NCBI GenBank assembly: GCA_030727885.1
Contig: JANRAT010000163.1
Location: 1-5,554, forward strand
Direction of reading: 5' to 3'
DNA length: 5,554 nucleotides
From: Rhodospirillales bacterium
GTDB taxonomy: Bacteria; Pseudomonadota; Alphaproteobacteria; Rhodospirillales; Casp-alpha2
Positions 1 to 5,554 of the stretch are shown piece after piece; positions within the stretch are counted from its first letter, which is position 1, and each line of letters begins with the position of its first letter. The notes under the pieces are model-generated. The model had not been told where the DNA came from and did no database searches. It saw only the letters and a list, made by a program, of their open reading frames with translations. The position numbers and the translations under genes were made by a program.

Positions 1-30
1 GACCAGATTGGGCCATTGGTCGGTTTTCAT
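1..30 (-). CDS. N-terminal fragment of a divergent gene, product unknown
   Basis: An ATG read leftward at 30-28 opens a frame encoding MKTDQWPNLV and reaches the window edge without a stop. The call rests on signals upstream of the ATG rather than on the ten residues. A purine-rich AGGGAGGA Shine-Dalgarno lies ten bases before the ATG, and a plausible sigma70-type promoter lies further back in the same orientation. The gene is divergent from the oligopeptidase gene and shares its 105-base upstream spacer. Ten residues are too few to assign a family, and no signal peptide can be judged from them. The alternative is that this is only intergenic DNA with a chance purine run, but the agreement of promoter, ribosome site and start makes a real gene more likely than not. 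Confidence 0.6.
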   Translation of the reverse strand, partial: MKTDQWPNLV

Positions 31-40
31 TTTTTACTTG

Positions 41-48
41 TCCTCCCT
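41..48 (-). promoter_or_regulatory. Strong ribosome binding site of the divergent left-edge gene
   Basis: The minus strand reads AGGGAGGA here, a near-complete match to the anti-Shine-Dalgarno complement. It lies ten bases before the ATG at 30-28, a slightly long but workable spacing. The A-rich stretch between site and start should leave it unstructured. This site is the main reason for calling a gene start at 30. Confidence 0.6.
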
Positions 49-101
49 TGCGGTCGACCCGACATCGGTGTTTCGTGAGGGCCAATCACCACTTTGTACT
101 C

Positions 102-130
102 TTTATAAATTCTTTAAGGCAGGGTTCCAA
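102..130 (-). promoter_or_regulatory. Candidate sigma70-type promoter for the divergent left-edge gene
   Basis: Read on the minus strand, TTGGAA (130-125) is a 4/6 match to the -35 consensus and TATAAA (107-102) a 5/6 match to the -10, separated by exactly 17 bases. Transcription would start near 95 and leave a leader of about 65 bases before the ATG at 30. The leader contains the 8-bp palindrome GGTCGACC at 52-59. The AT-rich core TTTATAAAT at 102-110 is nearly self-complementary, so the same patch could supply a -10 for the rightward oligopeptidase gene, although no good -35 exists on that side. Assignment is by consensus match only. Confidence 0.4.
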
Positions 131-135
131 ACACG

Positions 136-1926
136 ATGACAAAAGAAACTGTATCCAAGAAAATTGACGAAACCCCGGTCTGGAACCTGGGTGATCTGTT
201 TTCCAGTCCTGACGATCCCAAGGTGGACGCTGATCTCAGCCAGTCGGAACGGGAATCCAAAGCATTTCAGAAGACCTATTCCGGCCATCTTGAAGGTTTG
301 AGCGGTGCCCAGCTGGGCAAGGCCGTTCAGGCATATGAGGCGATTCTGGAACGCGCTTTCAAGGTTATCAGCTATGCGCAGCTGCTGCACGCCGCCGATA
401 CCGTCGATCAGGGTATCGCCAGGTTCCACCAAAGCTGCCAGGAACGGATCAACGACATCACCGGTGCGACGCTGTTTTTCGTTCTGGAAATGAACAAATT
501 CGATGATGCGGTGCTTGAGGAAAAGCTGAAAGATCCCGTGCTCGGTCGCTACCGCCCATGGATTGAGGCTGAGCGGCAGATGCGTCCATATCAGCTGGCC
601 GACGAGATCGAACAGCTGTTGCACGACAAATCGGTGACCGGCCATTCGGCGTGGTCCCGCCTGTTCGACGAAACCATGGCAGAGCTGAGATTTTCCTTCG
701 AAGGTGAACAACTGACGATCGGCGAAGTGCTGAACCGCATGTCCGATGCCGATGCGGCAATCCGGGCGAAGGCCGGGCACAGCCTCTCGGAAGGACTGTC
801 GTCGCGGATCAGGTTGTTTTCGCTGGTCACCAATACCATCGCCAAAGACAAGGAAATCGAAGACACCAAGCGTCATCTGCCAAGTCCGATGAGCAGCCGC
901 AACCTCGCCAATCAGGTTGAAGATGACGTCGTCAATGCACTGGCTACGGCCGTCACCTCAAATTATTCGCGGCTGAGCTATCGCTATTATGGCCTGAAGG
1001 CCCGCTGGTTCGGCGTTGAAAAGCTCAACTGGTGGGATCGCAATGCGCCGTTCCCGAAAACCCCGGAACGGAAATATTCCTGGGATCAGGCGCGCGCAAC
1101 CGTGCTTGGCGCCTACGACGGATTTGCCCCGGAAATGGCAAAAACGGCGGAAACCTTCTTTGAAAAAGGCTGGATCGATGCATCGCCCCGGGCCGGCAAG
1201 AATTCCGGTGCCTTCGCGCATCCGGTGGTGCCATCCGCGCATCCATACATGCTGATGAACTTCTATGGCAAACCGCGCGACGTGATGACGCTGGCCCACG
1301 AACTTGGCCATTGCGTGCATCAGGTGCTGGCGGCACCGCAAGGCACCTTGCTGTCGAATACGCCGCTGACACTGGCTGAAACGGCATCGGTGTTCGGTGA
1401 AATGCTGACCTTCCGGGCGATCCTCAACGCCGAGACCGATGCCGCCAAACGCCGCGTTTTGCTAGCCGGCAAGGTCGAGGATATGCTCAACACCGTGGTT
1501 CGCCAGATCGCCTTCCACTGTTTTGAGACGCGCGTCCATGAGGAGCGCAAATCAGGTGAACTGACGGCGACCCGGCTTGGCGAAATCTGGTACGAGACGC
1601 AATCGGAAAGCCTCGGCCCGTCGATTGCCCTGAATGACGAATACCGGTCGCTGTGGTCATATATTCCGCATTTCGTGCACACGCCGTTTTATGTCTATGC
1701 CTATGCCTTTGGCGATTGTCTGGTGAATGCGCTGTATGGACTTTATCAGGACGGTCATCCGAAGTTTCAGGAAAAGTACTTTGCCATGTTGTCCGCCGGC
1801 GGCACGCTGCGTCACCGTGAATTGCTGGCACCGTTTGGCCTCGATGCCTCGGATCCGGCTTTCTGGACCCGCGGGCTGGATGTGATCGCCGGTTTTATTG
1901 ACGAACTTGAAGCGGATCTGTCCTGA
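136..1926 (+). CDS. pepF: M3 family zinc oligoendopeptidase F
   Basis: This is a cytosolic zinc metallopeptidase that cleaves short peptides internally, normally as part of peptide recycling after larger proteases have acted. At 596 residues it has the usual PepF length. The N-terminal part (to about residue 200) is the helical PepF region, beginning with the family-typical WNLGDLF at 16-22. The catalytic M3 domain follows and carries HELGH at 388-392 (zinc ligands H388 and H392, catalytic base E389). E415 in LAETAS is the likely third zinc ligand. The HTPFYVYAYAFG segment at 515-526 matches the His/Tyr substrate-binding strand of M3 enzymes. The C-terminus, with DPAFWTRGL at 573-581, is typical of PepF. 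No signal peptide is visible. The ATG at 136 is preceded by AAGGCAGGG (116-124), a slightly distant ribosome site. The gene looks intact and heads a likely operon. The physiological substrate cannot be read from sequence. Confidence 0.96.
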   Translation: MTKETVSKKIDETPVWNLGDLFSSPDDPKVDADLSQSERESKAFQKTYSGHLEGLSGAQLGKAVQAYEAILERAFKVISYAQLLHAADTVDQGIARFHQSCQERINDITGATLFFVLEMNKFDDAVLEEKLKDPVLGRYRPWIEAERQMRPYQLADEIEQLLHDKSVTGHSAWSRLFDETMAELRFSFEGEQLTIGEVLNRMSDADAAIRAKAGHSLSEGLSSRIRLFSLVTNTIAKDKEIEDTKRHLPSPMSSRNLANQVEDDVVNALATAVTSNYSRLSYRYYGLKARWFGVEKLNWWDRNAPFPKTPERKYSWDQARATVLGAYDGFAPEMAKTAETFFEKGWIDASPRAGKNSGAFAHPVVPSAHPYMLMNFYGKPRDVMTLAHELGHCVHQVLAAPQGTLLSNTPLTLAETASVFGEMLTFRAILNAETDAAKRRVLLAGKVEDMLNTVVRQIAFHCFETRVHEERKSGELTATRLGEIWYETQSESLGPSIALNDEYRSLWSYIPHFVHTPFYVYAYAFGDCLVNALYGLYQDGHPKFQEKYFAMLSAGGTLRHRELLAPFGLDASDPAFWTRGLDVIAGFIDELEADLS

Positions 1927-2741
1927 TGCCGGGTATCGAAGGTGTGAACATGATCCATCGTCGCCCCAAAAAACCCAATGGCACACCGCCGATCCTGTTT
2001 ATTCATGGGGCCTTTGCCTGTGCCTGGTGTTGGGACGAGTTTTTCCTGCCATGGTTTGCCGACGAGGGCTTTGACGTCTATGCTATCGATCTGCCCGGCC
2101 GGCGCGGCAGACCGGATTATGCCGAGCTGCAGAACTTCACGCTCAGCGACTATCAGGATGCGGTCTATGCGGCGATTGATCAGTTCGACGAGCCGCCGAT
2201 CGTTGTCGGCCATTCGATGGGCGGGTTTCTGGCGTGGCGTGCGTGTGAAGTCAAAAACCTGGCTGCTCTGGTTCTGATGGCGCCCGTGCCGCCGACCGGT
2301 CTGGCGGCCCCGGCGATGCAGCTGATGATGACCAATCCATCCCTGGCGATGGATGTGGCGGCAATCCATGCGGGCGGCGCGGCGCAGGAAGACACGCTGC
2401 ATGCGACACTTTTTTCAGATGCCGTGCCCCGCGAAGTCGCCGAGCGCTATATCACCCGTTTCCAGAGTGAAAGTTCACTTGCCGTCAGCGGTCTCTATAC
2501 GCCACGGATGCCCAATGTCATGGGTTTCTGGGGTACACCGATCATGGTTCTGGGTGCCGGCAGTGATCCGTTGATTCCGCCGGCCCATGTCCACTGGACG
2601 GGTTCCATTTGCGGAAAGAATGCCCATATATATCAGGGAATGGGACACGGCATGATGCTGGAAATTGGCTGGCAGCGTGTTGCCGAAGACATCGCCATCT
2701 GGATCAAAGACCAGGGATTGGTGAGCGTCAGCAAAGCCTGA
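1926..2741 (+). CDS. Alpha/beta hydrolase fold protein
   Basis: This is a 271-residue single-domain hydrolase of the alpha/beta fold, probably cytosolic since no signal peptide or membrane helix is seen. HGAF at 27-30 gives the oxyanion-hole loop. GHSMGG at 95-100 is the nucleophile elbow with S97. D214 in GAGSDPLIP is the likely acid and H241 in MGHGMM the catalytic histidine, so the triad is complete. A short cap region lies between about 125 and 195. Substrate is unknown: esterase, lipase, lactonase and C-C hydrolase families share this layout. The ATG overlaps the upstream stop as TGATG, suggesting translational coupling. A second in-frame ATG at 1950 has a better ribosome site (GAAGGTG, 1938-1944, five bases away) and would give 263 residues. 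I keep 1926 because residues 3-12 (GIEGVNMIHR) resemble the first beta strand seen in such enzymes. Confidence 0.93.
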   Translation: MPGIEGVNMIHRRPKKPNGTPPILFIHGAFACAWCWDEFFLPWFADEGFDVYAIDLPGRRGRPDYAELQNFTLSDYQDAVYAAIDQFDEPPIVVGHSMGGFLAWRACEVKNLAALVLMAPVPPTGLAAPAMQLMMTNPSLAMDVAAIHAGGAAQEDTLHATLFSDAVPREVAERYITRFQSESSLAVSGLYTPRMPNVMGFWGTPIMVLGAGSDPLIPPAHVHWTGSICGKNAHIYQGMGHGMMLEIGWQRVAEDIAIWIKDQGLVSVSKA

Positions 2742-2760
2742 GCGGAGAACAAGACCCTCA

Positions 2761-4101
2761 ATGAGCGACAATAACAGTCTCGGCGGCCGATTGCGCCGAT
2801 ATGCACAGGTCGGCGGTGCCGTCAGCGGTGTTGCCGCCAAGGCGGTCGGCGGTCGTGTGTTCGGTCTGCAGATCGACAAGGCGTCGCATGCCCGCGACAT
2901 CCAGCTGGCACTGGGCGGCCTCAAGGGGCCGCTGATGAAGGTCGCGCAAATCCTCTCGACAATTCCCGATGTCCTGCCCGAAGAATACACCGCCGAGCTG
3001 ATCAAGCTGCAAAGCAACGCGCCGCCGATGGGCTGGGCCTTTGTGAAGCGGCGGATGATGGCAGAGCTGGGGGCCGGCTGGCAGAAATGCTTCGAGCATT
3101 TTGAGCATGACGCCTGCAAGGCGGCATCTCTGGGCCAGGTGCACCGTGCCCGGTCGCTGGATGGGCGCGACATTGCCTGCAAGATTCAGTACCCGGATAT
3201 GGCCTCTGCGGTCGAAGCCGACCTGAGCCAGCTGAAGATCGTCTTTTCGATCTACCGGCAGTATGACAAGTCGATCAATCCGAGCGAAATCCATCTCGAG
3301 CTGTCCGAACGGCTGCGCGAGGAGCTGGACTATCTGCGCGAAGCCAAGAACATGCTTCTGTACCGCCATATGCTGGCGGGCGAAGACTCTGTCCATGTGC
3401 CCGAACCCCTGATAGACGTCACGACCCAGCGTCTGCTGTCGATGACATGGCTTGAAGGTGACTCATTGCTGGACAGCCGTGATGCGCCGATTGAACACCG
3501 CAATACGCTGGCGCTCAGCATGTTCCGGGCCTGGTATGTGCCGTTCTACAAATACGGCGTCATTCACGGCGACCCGCATCTCGGCAACTATTCAACCTGT
3601 GTAGACGGCTCGATCAATCTGCTCGATTACGGCTGCATCCGGATTTTCCCGCCGTCGTTCGTCGGCGCGGTTATTGATCTGTATTTTGCGCTGCTTAACG
3701 ATGACGAAGCCCTGGCCGTTCACGCTTATGAAACCTGGGGCTTCAAGAATCTCGATAAAGAGGTGATCGGCATCCTCAACCAATGGGCGCACTTCCTTTA
3801 TGCGCCGCTGCTGGAAGACAAGGTACAGTCGATTCAGGAAAAAAGCGGCGTCAAGTATGGTGCCGGCGTGGCCGCCAAGGTGCATGCCGAACTAAAGAAA
3901 GTCGGTGGGGTAACGCCGCCCCGTGAAATCGTGCTGATGGACCGCGCGGCGATCGGGCTGGGCAGCGTGTTTACGCATCTGGGTGCCGAAATCAACTGGC
4001 ACCGCACCTTCCATGAGCTGATCGAAGGGTTTGATCTGAAGACCCTGGCCGAACGCCAGAACACCGCCTTGCAATCCGTAGGCTTGCCCGGACACAGCTG
4101 A
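2761..4101 (+). CDS. ABC1/AarF/UbiB-family atypical protein kinase-like protein
   Basis: This is a member of the ABC1 (AarF, UbiB, COQ8) family of atypical kinases, known to support ubiquinone and related isoprenoid lipid metabolism and to have ATPase activity. The N-terminus (residues 7-35) is rich in Gly and Ala. The KxGQ-type signature reads KVAQ at 60-63. The alanine-rich nucleotide loop reads KAAS at 120-123, followed by LGQVHRA. K141 is the nucleotide-binding lysine (ACKIQYP), E188 lies in EELDY, HGDPHLGN at 269-276 is the catalytic loop (D271, N276), and LLDYG at 287-291 holds metal-binding D289. Catalytic residues are therefore intact while two family signatures are altered. At 446 residues it is shorter than E. 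coli UbiB (about 546) and lacks the hydrophobic C-terminal helices, so any membrane contact is probably peripheral. It starts 19 bases after the hydrolase gene behind GGAG at 2744-2747. A role in quinone synthesis is inferred from family, not shown here; no other ubi gene is in the window. Confidence 0.93.
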   Translation: MSDNNSLGGRLRRYAQVGGAVSGVAAKAVGGRVFGLQIDKASHARDIQLALGGLKGPLMKVAQILSTIPDVLPEEYTAELIKLQSNAPPMGWAFVKRRMMAELGAGWQKCFEHFEHDACKAASLGQVHRARSLDGRDIACKIQYPDMASAVEADLSQLKIVFSIYRQYDKSINPSEIHLELSERLREELDYLREAKNMLLYRHMLAGEDSVHVPEPLIDVTTQRLLSMTWLEGDSLLDSRDAPIEHRNTLALSMFRAWYVPFYKYGVIHGDPHLGNYSTCVDGSINLLDYGCIRIFPPSFVGAVIDLYFALLNDDEALAVHAYETWGFKNLDKEVIGILNQWAHFLYAPLLEDKVQSIQEKSGVKYGAGVAAKVHAELKKVGGVTPPREIVLMDRAAIGLGSVFTHLGAEINWHRTFHELIEGFDLKTLAERQNTALQSVGLPGHS

Positions 4102-4113
4102 ACGGCTGGACTC

Positions 4114-4142
4114 TTGTCCCACTTTGGCGCTCTGATTAAAAT
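4114..4142 (+). promoter_or_regulatory. Candidate promoter of the cyclic-nucleotide-binding gene
   Basis: TTGTCC at 4114-4119 (4/6 to the -35 consensus) and TAAAAT at 4137-4142 (5/6 to the -10) are separated by exactly 17 bases in the 72-base gap after the kinase gene. Transcription would begin near 4150 and give a leader of about 24 bases before the ATG at 4174. The -35 overlaps a short inverted repeat, GGAC-N4-GTCC (4108-4119), which could be a regulator contact but is short enough to be chance. The element suggests the downstream gene can be expressed apart from the upstream operon. It is called by consensus only. Confidence 0.45.
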
Positions 4143-4173
4143 GTAAGTTGACGCTGCATCACAGGATTGACCG

Positions 4174-4773
4174 ATGTATATCGAAGGTGGTGGCACCAAG
4201 AAGAAGTTCCTGCAAAAGGGCGAGGTCCTGTTTCACGACGGCGACCCGGGCGATGCCGCATTCATTGTCGATAGTGGCCTGATCGGTATTTACAAGCTGG
4301 TCGATGGCGAAGAGGTCGAGCTGGCCGTACTGACTCCGGGAGAGCTGTTCGGCGAGATGGCAATCGTCGATGGCTCCAAGCGCATGGCGCATGCGCTGGC
4401 CAAAGAGGAAAGCGTGGTCATCATGATCCCGTCGGCGGCGCTGGATGCCAGACTGGCCAAGACCGATCCGTTCATCAAGGCGCTGATGAAAATCCTCGTC
4501 AACAATCTGCGCAGCGTGCATCAGGCCTATATGCGCCGCGCCCGTTCGCTGACCGATTACATGAACGCCATCCAGTTCCACATTCAGGGCTTCAGACTGT
4601 ATCTGACCCGGCTTGATGAAGACGAGATGACCCAGGACGGCCTGAAAAAACTGGCCCAGATAGACACTTTGCTGGAAGAGTTGCGGCGATCCTTCAAAGA
4701 TCACCCGGACAAGCGGTTGAACGTGCTACGCGAGACCGATGTTGCGCGCACGAAAAACGAGAAGACTGAATAA
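4174..4773 (+). CDS. Cyclic-nucleotide-binding domain protein without recognisable DNA-binding domain
   Basis: This is a 199-residue soluble protein with one CRP-type cyclic-nucleotide-binding beta-barrel at about residues 8-95. The opening strands carry LQKGEVLFHDGDPGDAAFIV, the usual first half of the domain. The phosphate-binding cassette is FGEMAIVDGSKRMAHALA at 59-76; E61 and R70 occupy the ribose- and phosphate-contacting positions, so binding of cAMP or a related ligand is plausible. The residue after R70 is Met where Ser, Thr or Ala is usual. After the barrel comes the expected C-helix (about 98-125), then a mostly helical, charged tail (126-199) with no helix-turn-helix I can recognise. 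It is therefore unlikely to be a normal CRP/FNR transcription factor and more likely a sensor acting through protein contacts. AGGA at 4163-4166, seven bases before the ATG, supports the start. It follows the kinase gene and meets the permease gene end to end. Confidence 0.9.
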   Translation: MYIEGGGTKKKFLQKGEVLFHDGDPGDAAFIVDSGLIGIYKLVDGEEVELAVLTPGELFGEMAIVDGSKRMAHALAKEESVVIMIPSAALDARLAKTDPFIKALMKILVNNLRSVHQAYMRRARSLTDYMNAIQFHIQGFRLYLTRLDEDEMTQDGLKKLAQIDTLLEELRRSFKDHPDKRLNVLRETDVARTKNEKTE

Positions 4774-4781
4774 CCTGCGCT

Positions 4782-5554
4782 TTAAAGGTCTTTCGACAAG
4801 CGGGTGCCGGCAAATATGGCGGCGATAACCAGCGCCACGCCGACCAGCTGCAGCGGGCTCAGCGTTTCATTCAGGACAAACCAGGCGACCGCAATGGAGA
4901 CAACGGGTTCGATGTTGTGGACCACCGAGACGTCGCTGGCGCGGGCATACTTGACCGCGAACATCTGTGCCGTGACGCCGATCAGATAAGCCAGCCCTGC
5001 ACCTCCTAATGCCGTCCAGCCTAACCCGGTTTCGGGGAGCGCGAAGGCATCGAAGAAAATCATGCTGCCACCGGCAATCGGCAACAGGAAAAGATTGGCA
5101 TAACTGACGATGACCATCGGTTCGGCAACCTCGGATGCCCGAGCGGCGGCCAGCAACAGCACCACCGTGCCAAGCCCGCCCATGAAGGCGAGCCCGATGC
5201 CAAGCGGGTTCAGGGTATCGAAGCTCGGCCCCAGCGCCAGACCCAGACCGGCGAAGGCAACGATGAAGGTGGCCAGTCTTCTGGGCCCGGGCAGGCGGCG
5301 TTCACGGATCGATTCGATCGCCAGTACGACCAGCGGAAACGTATAGAAAATCAGCGCCGCCAGCCCGACCGGAATATAGGCGACACTGCTCATGTATCCG
5401 AACGTGATCATGGTCAGACCGATCCCGGCCAAGATGGTCGAGCGCCATGCCTGTCGGGGCAGGGTGATGGATCCCGTCGTTGCGTATGCAACGACGAAAA
5501 GCACGATGACGCCGAGCGCGCCTCTGATCATGATCAGAGTCAGGGGTGTTGATC
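4782..5554 (-). CDS. EamA/DMT-family permease, N-terminus beyond the window
   Basis: This is an inner-membrane permease of the drug/metabolite transporter superfamily; family members export amino acids, metabolites or drugs, and the substrate here is unknown. The frame remains open from the Met at 5531 to the window edge, with STPLTLI encoded just before it. From that Met, 249 residues give about nine hydrophobic helices (near 3-17, 33-52, 56-74, 86-101, 109-128, 137-160, 172-192, 203-220, 226-244). The usual EamA protein has ten helices and about 300 residues, so one helix is missing and should lie past 5554. The second repeat ends with the typical NIEPVVS and LNETLSPLQLVG motifs (206-231). 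The Met at 5531 is therefore probably internal. The stop (TAA, 4784-4782) is 8 bases from the end of the convergent cyclic-nucleotide-binding gene. Confidence 0.9.
   Translation of the reverse strand, partial: STPLTLIMIRGALGVIVLFVVAYATTGSITLPRQAWRSTILAGIGLTMITFGYMSSVAYIPVGLAALIFYTFPLVVLAIESIRERRLPGPRRLATFIVAFAGLGLALGPSFDTLNPLGIGLAFMGGLGTVVLLLAAARASEVAEPMVIVSYANLFLLPIAGGSMIFFDAFALPETGLGWTALGGAGLAYLIGVTAQMFAVKYARASDVSVVHNIEPVVSIAVAWFVLNETLSPLQLVGVALVIAAIFAGTRLSKDL
5522..5539. repeat. Perfect 18-bp palindrome inside the permease gene
   Basis: CTCTGATCATGATCAGAG equals its own reverse complement over all 18 bases. It encodes part of the TLIMIR segment at the start of the second expected helix of the permease. 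It could be a dyad operator if translation really began at 5531, but the frame continues upstream, so it most likely lies in coding sequence. Chance is a reasonable alternative. Confidence 0.6.

Noticed and set aside
1..21. Inverted repeat GACCA (1-5) and TGGTC (17-21)
   Set aside because: Five-base arms with an 11-base loop within probable coding sequence are expected by chance.
67..90. GGTG/CACC inverted repeat in the divergent spacer
   Set aside because: Four-base arms 16 bases apart are not distinguishable from chance.
104..109. TATAAA as a rightward -10 for pepF
   Set aside because: No acceptable -35 lies 16-18 bases upstream, and a start near 116 would fall on the presumed ribosome site. 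The leftward reading fits better, so the pepF promoter is left unassigned.
103..876. Long minus-strand open frame of 257 codons antisense to the oligopeptidase gene
   Set aside because: It overlaps a clear, intact pepF on the other strand; its translation shows no recognisable domain, and long antisense frames are common in GC-rich genes.
1812..2402. Minus-strand open frame of 196 codons across the peptidase-hydrolase junction
   Set aside because: It is antisense to two well-supported genes, and its composition (rich in Arg, His and Gln) is typical of a shadow frame.
4108..4119. GGAC-N4-GTCC hairpin as terminator of the kinase gene
   Set aside because: A four-base stem without a T-run is too weak; noted only as a dyad overlapping the candidate -35.
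4159..4704. Minus-strand open frame of 181 codons antisense to the cyclic-nucleotide-binding gene
   Set aside because: The forward frame carries a clear cyclic-nucleotide-binding domain; the antisense product matches nothing I recognise.
4762..4792. Inverted repeat AAGAC/GTCTT spanning the convergent stops, as a terminator
   Set aside because: It has a five-base stem with a 21-base loop and no following T-run; too weak to call.

Overview
The window is a compact stretch of ordinary bacterial chromosome, roughly 55-60% GC by eye. Gene style and protein families suggest an alphaproteobacterium, possibly a member of the Rhodospirillales. The main support is the particular ABC1/AarF kinase variant and the M3 oligopeptidase subtype. 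The taxonomic call is inference from family resemblance only. No rRNA, tRNA, CRISPR array, insertion sequence or phage gene was seen.

Layout. At the left edge (1-30, minus strand) lie the first ten codons of a divergent gene that runs out of the window. They are preceded by a strong ribosome binding site and a sigma70-like promoter within the 105-base spacer. Rightward from 136 come four same-strand genes: an M3 oligoendopeptidase F (136-1926); an alpha/beta hydrolase whose start codon overlaps the peptidase stop by one base (1926-2741); an ABC1/AarF/UbiB-like atypical kinase 19 bases further on (2761-4101); and, after a 72-base gap with its own candidate promoter, a stand-alone cyclic-nucleotide-binding-domain protein (4174-4773). 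A drug/metabolite-transporter (EamA) permease converges on this last gene from the right with only 8 bases between stop codons. Its reading frame stays open to the window end, so its N-terminus, including the first membrane helix, lies outside.

How they may work together. The first three genes look like one transcription unit: peptide turnover, an ester or amide hydrolase of unknown substrate, and an atypical kinase of the family that supports ubiquinone and other isoprenoid lipid metabolism. The cyclic-nucleotide-binding protein may be read through from upstream and also transcribed separately. No substrate or partner links these proteins by sequence alone.

The points most worth a second look are the altered signature motifs of the kinase (KVAQ for KxGQ, and KAAS for the alanine-rich loop), the cyclic-nucleotide sensor with no recognisable DNA-binding output domain, and a perfect 18-bp palindrome inside the permease gene. 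Nothing here is convincing evidence of a new defence or mobile system.
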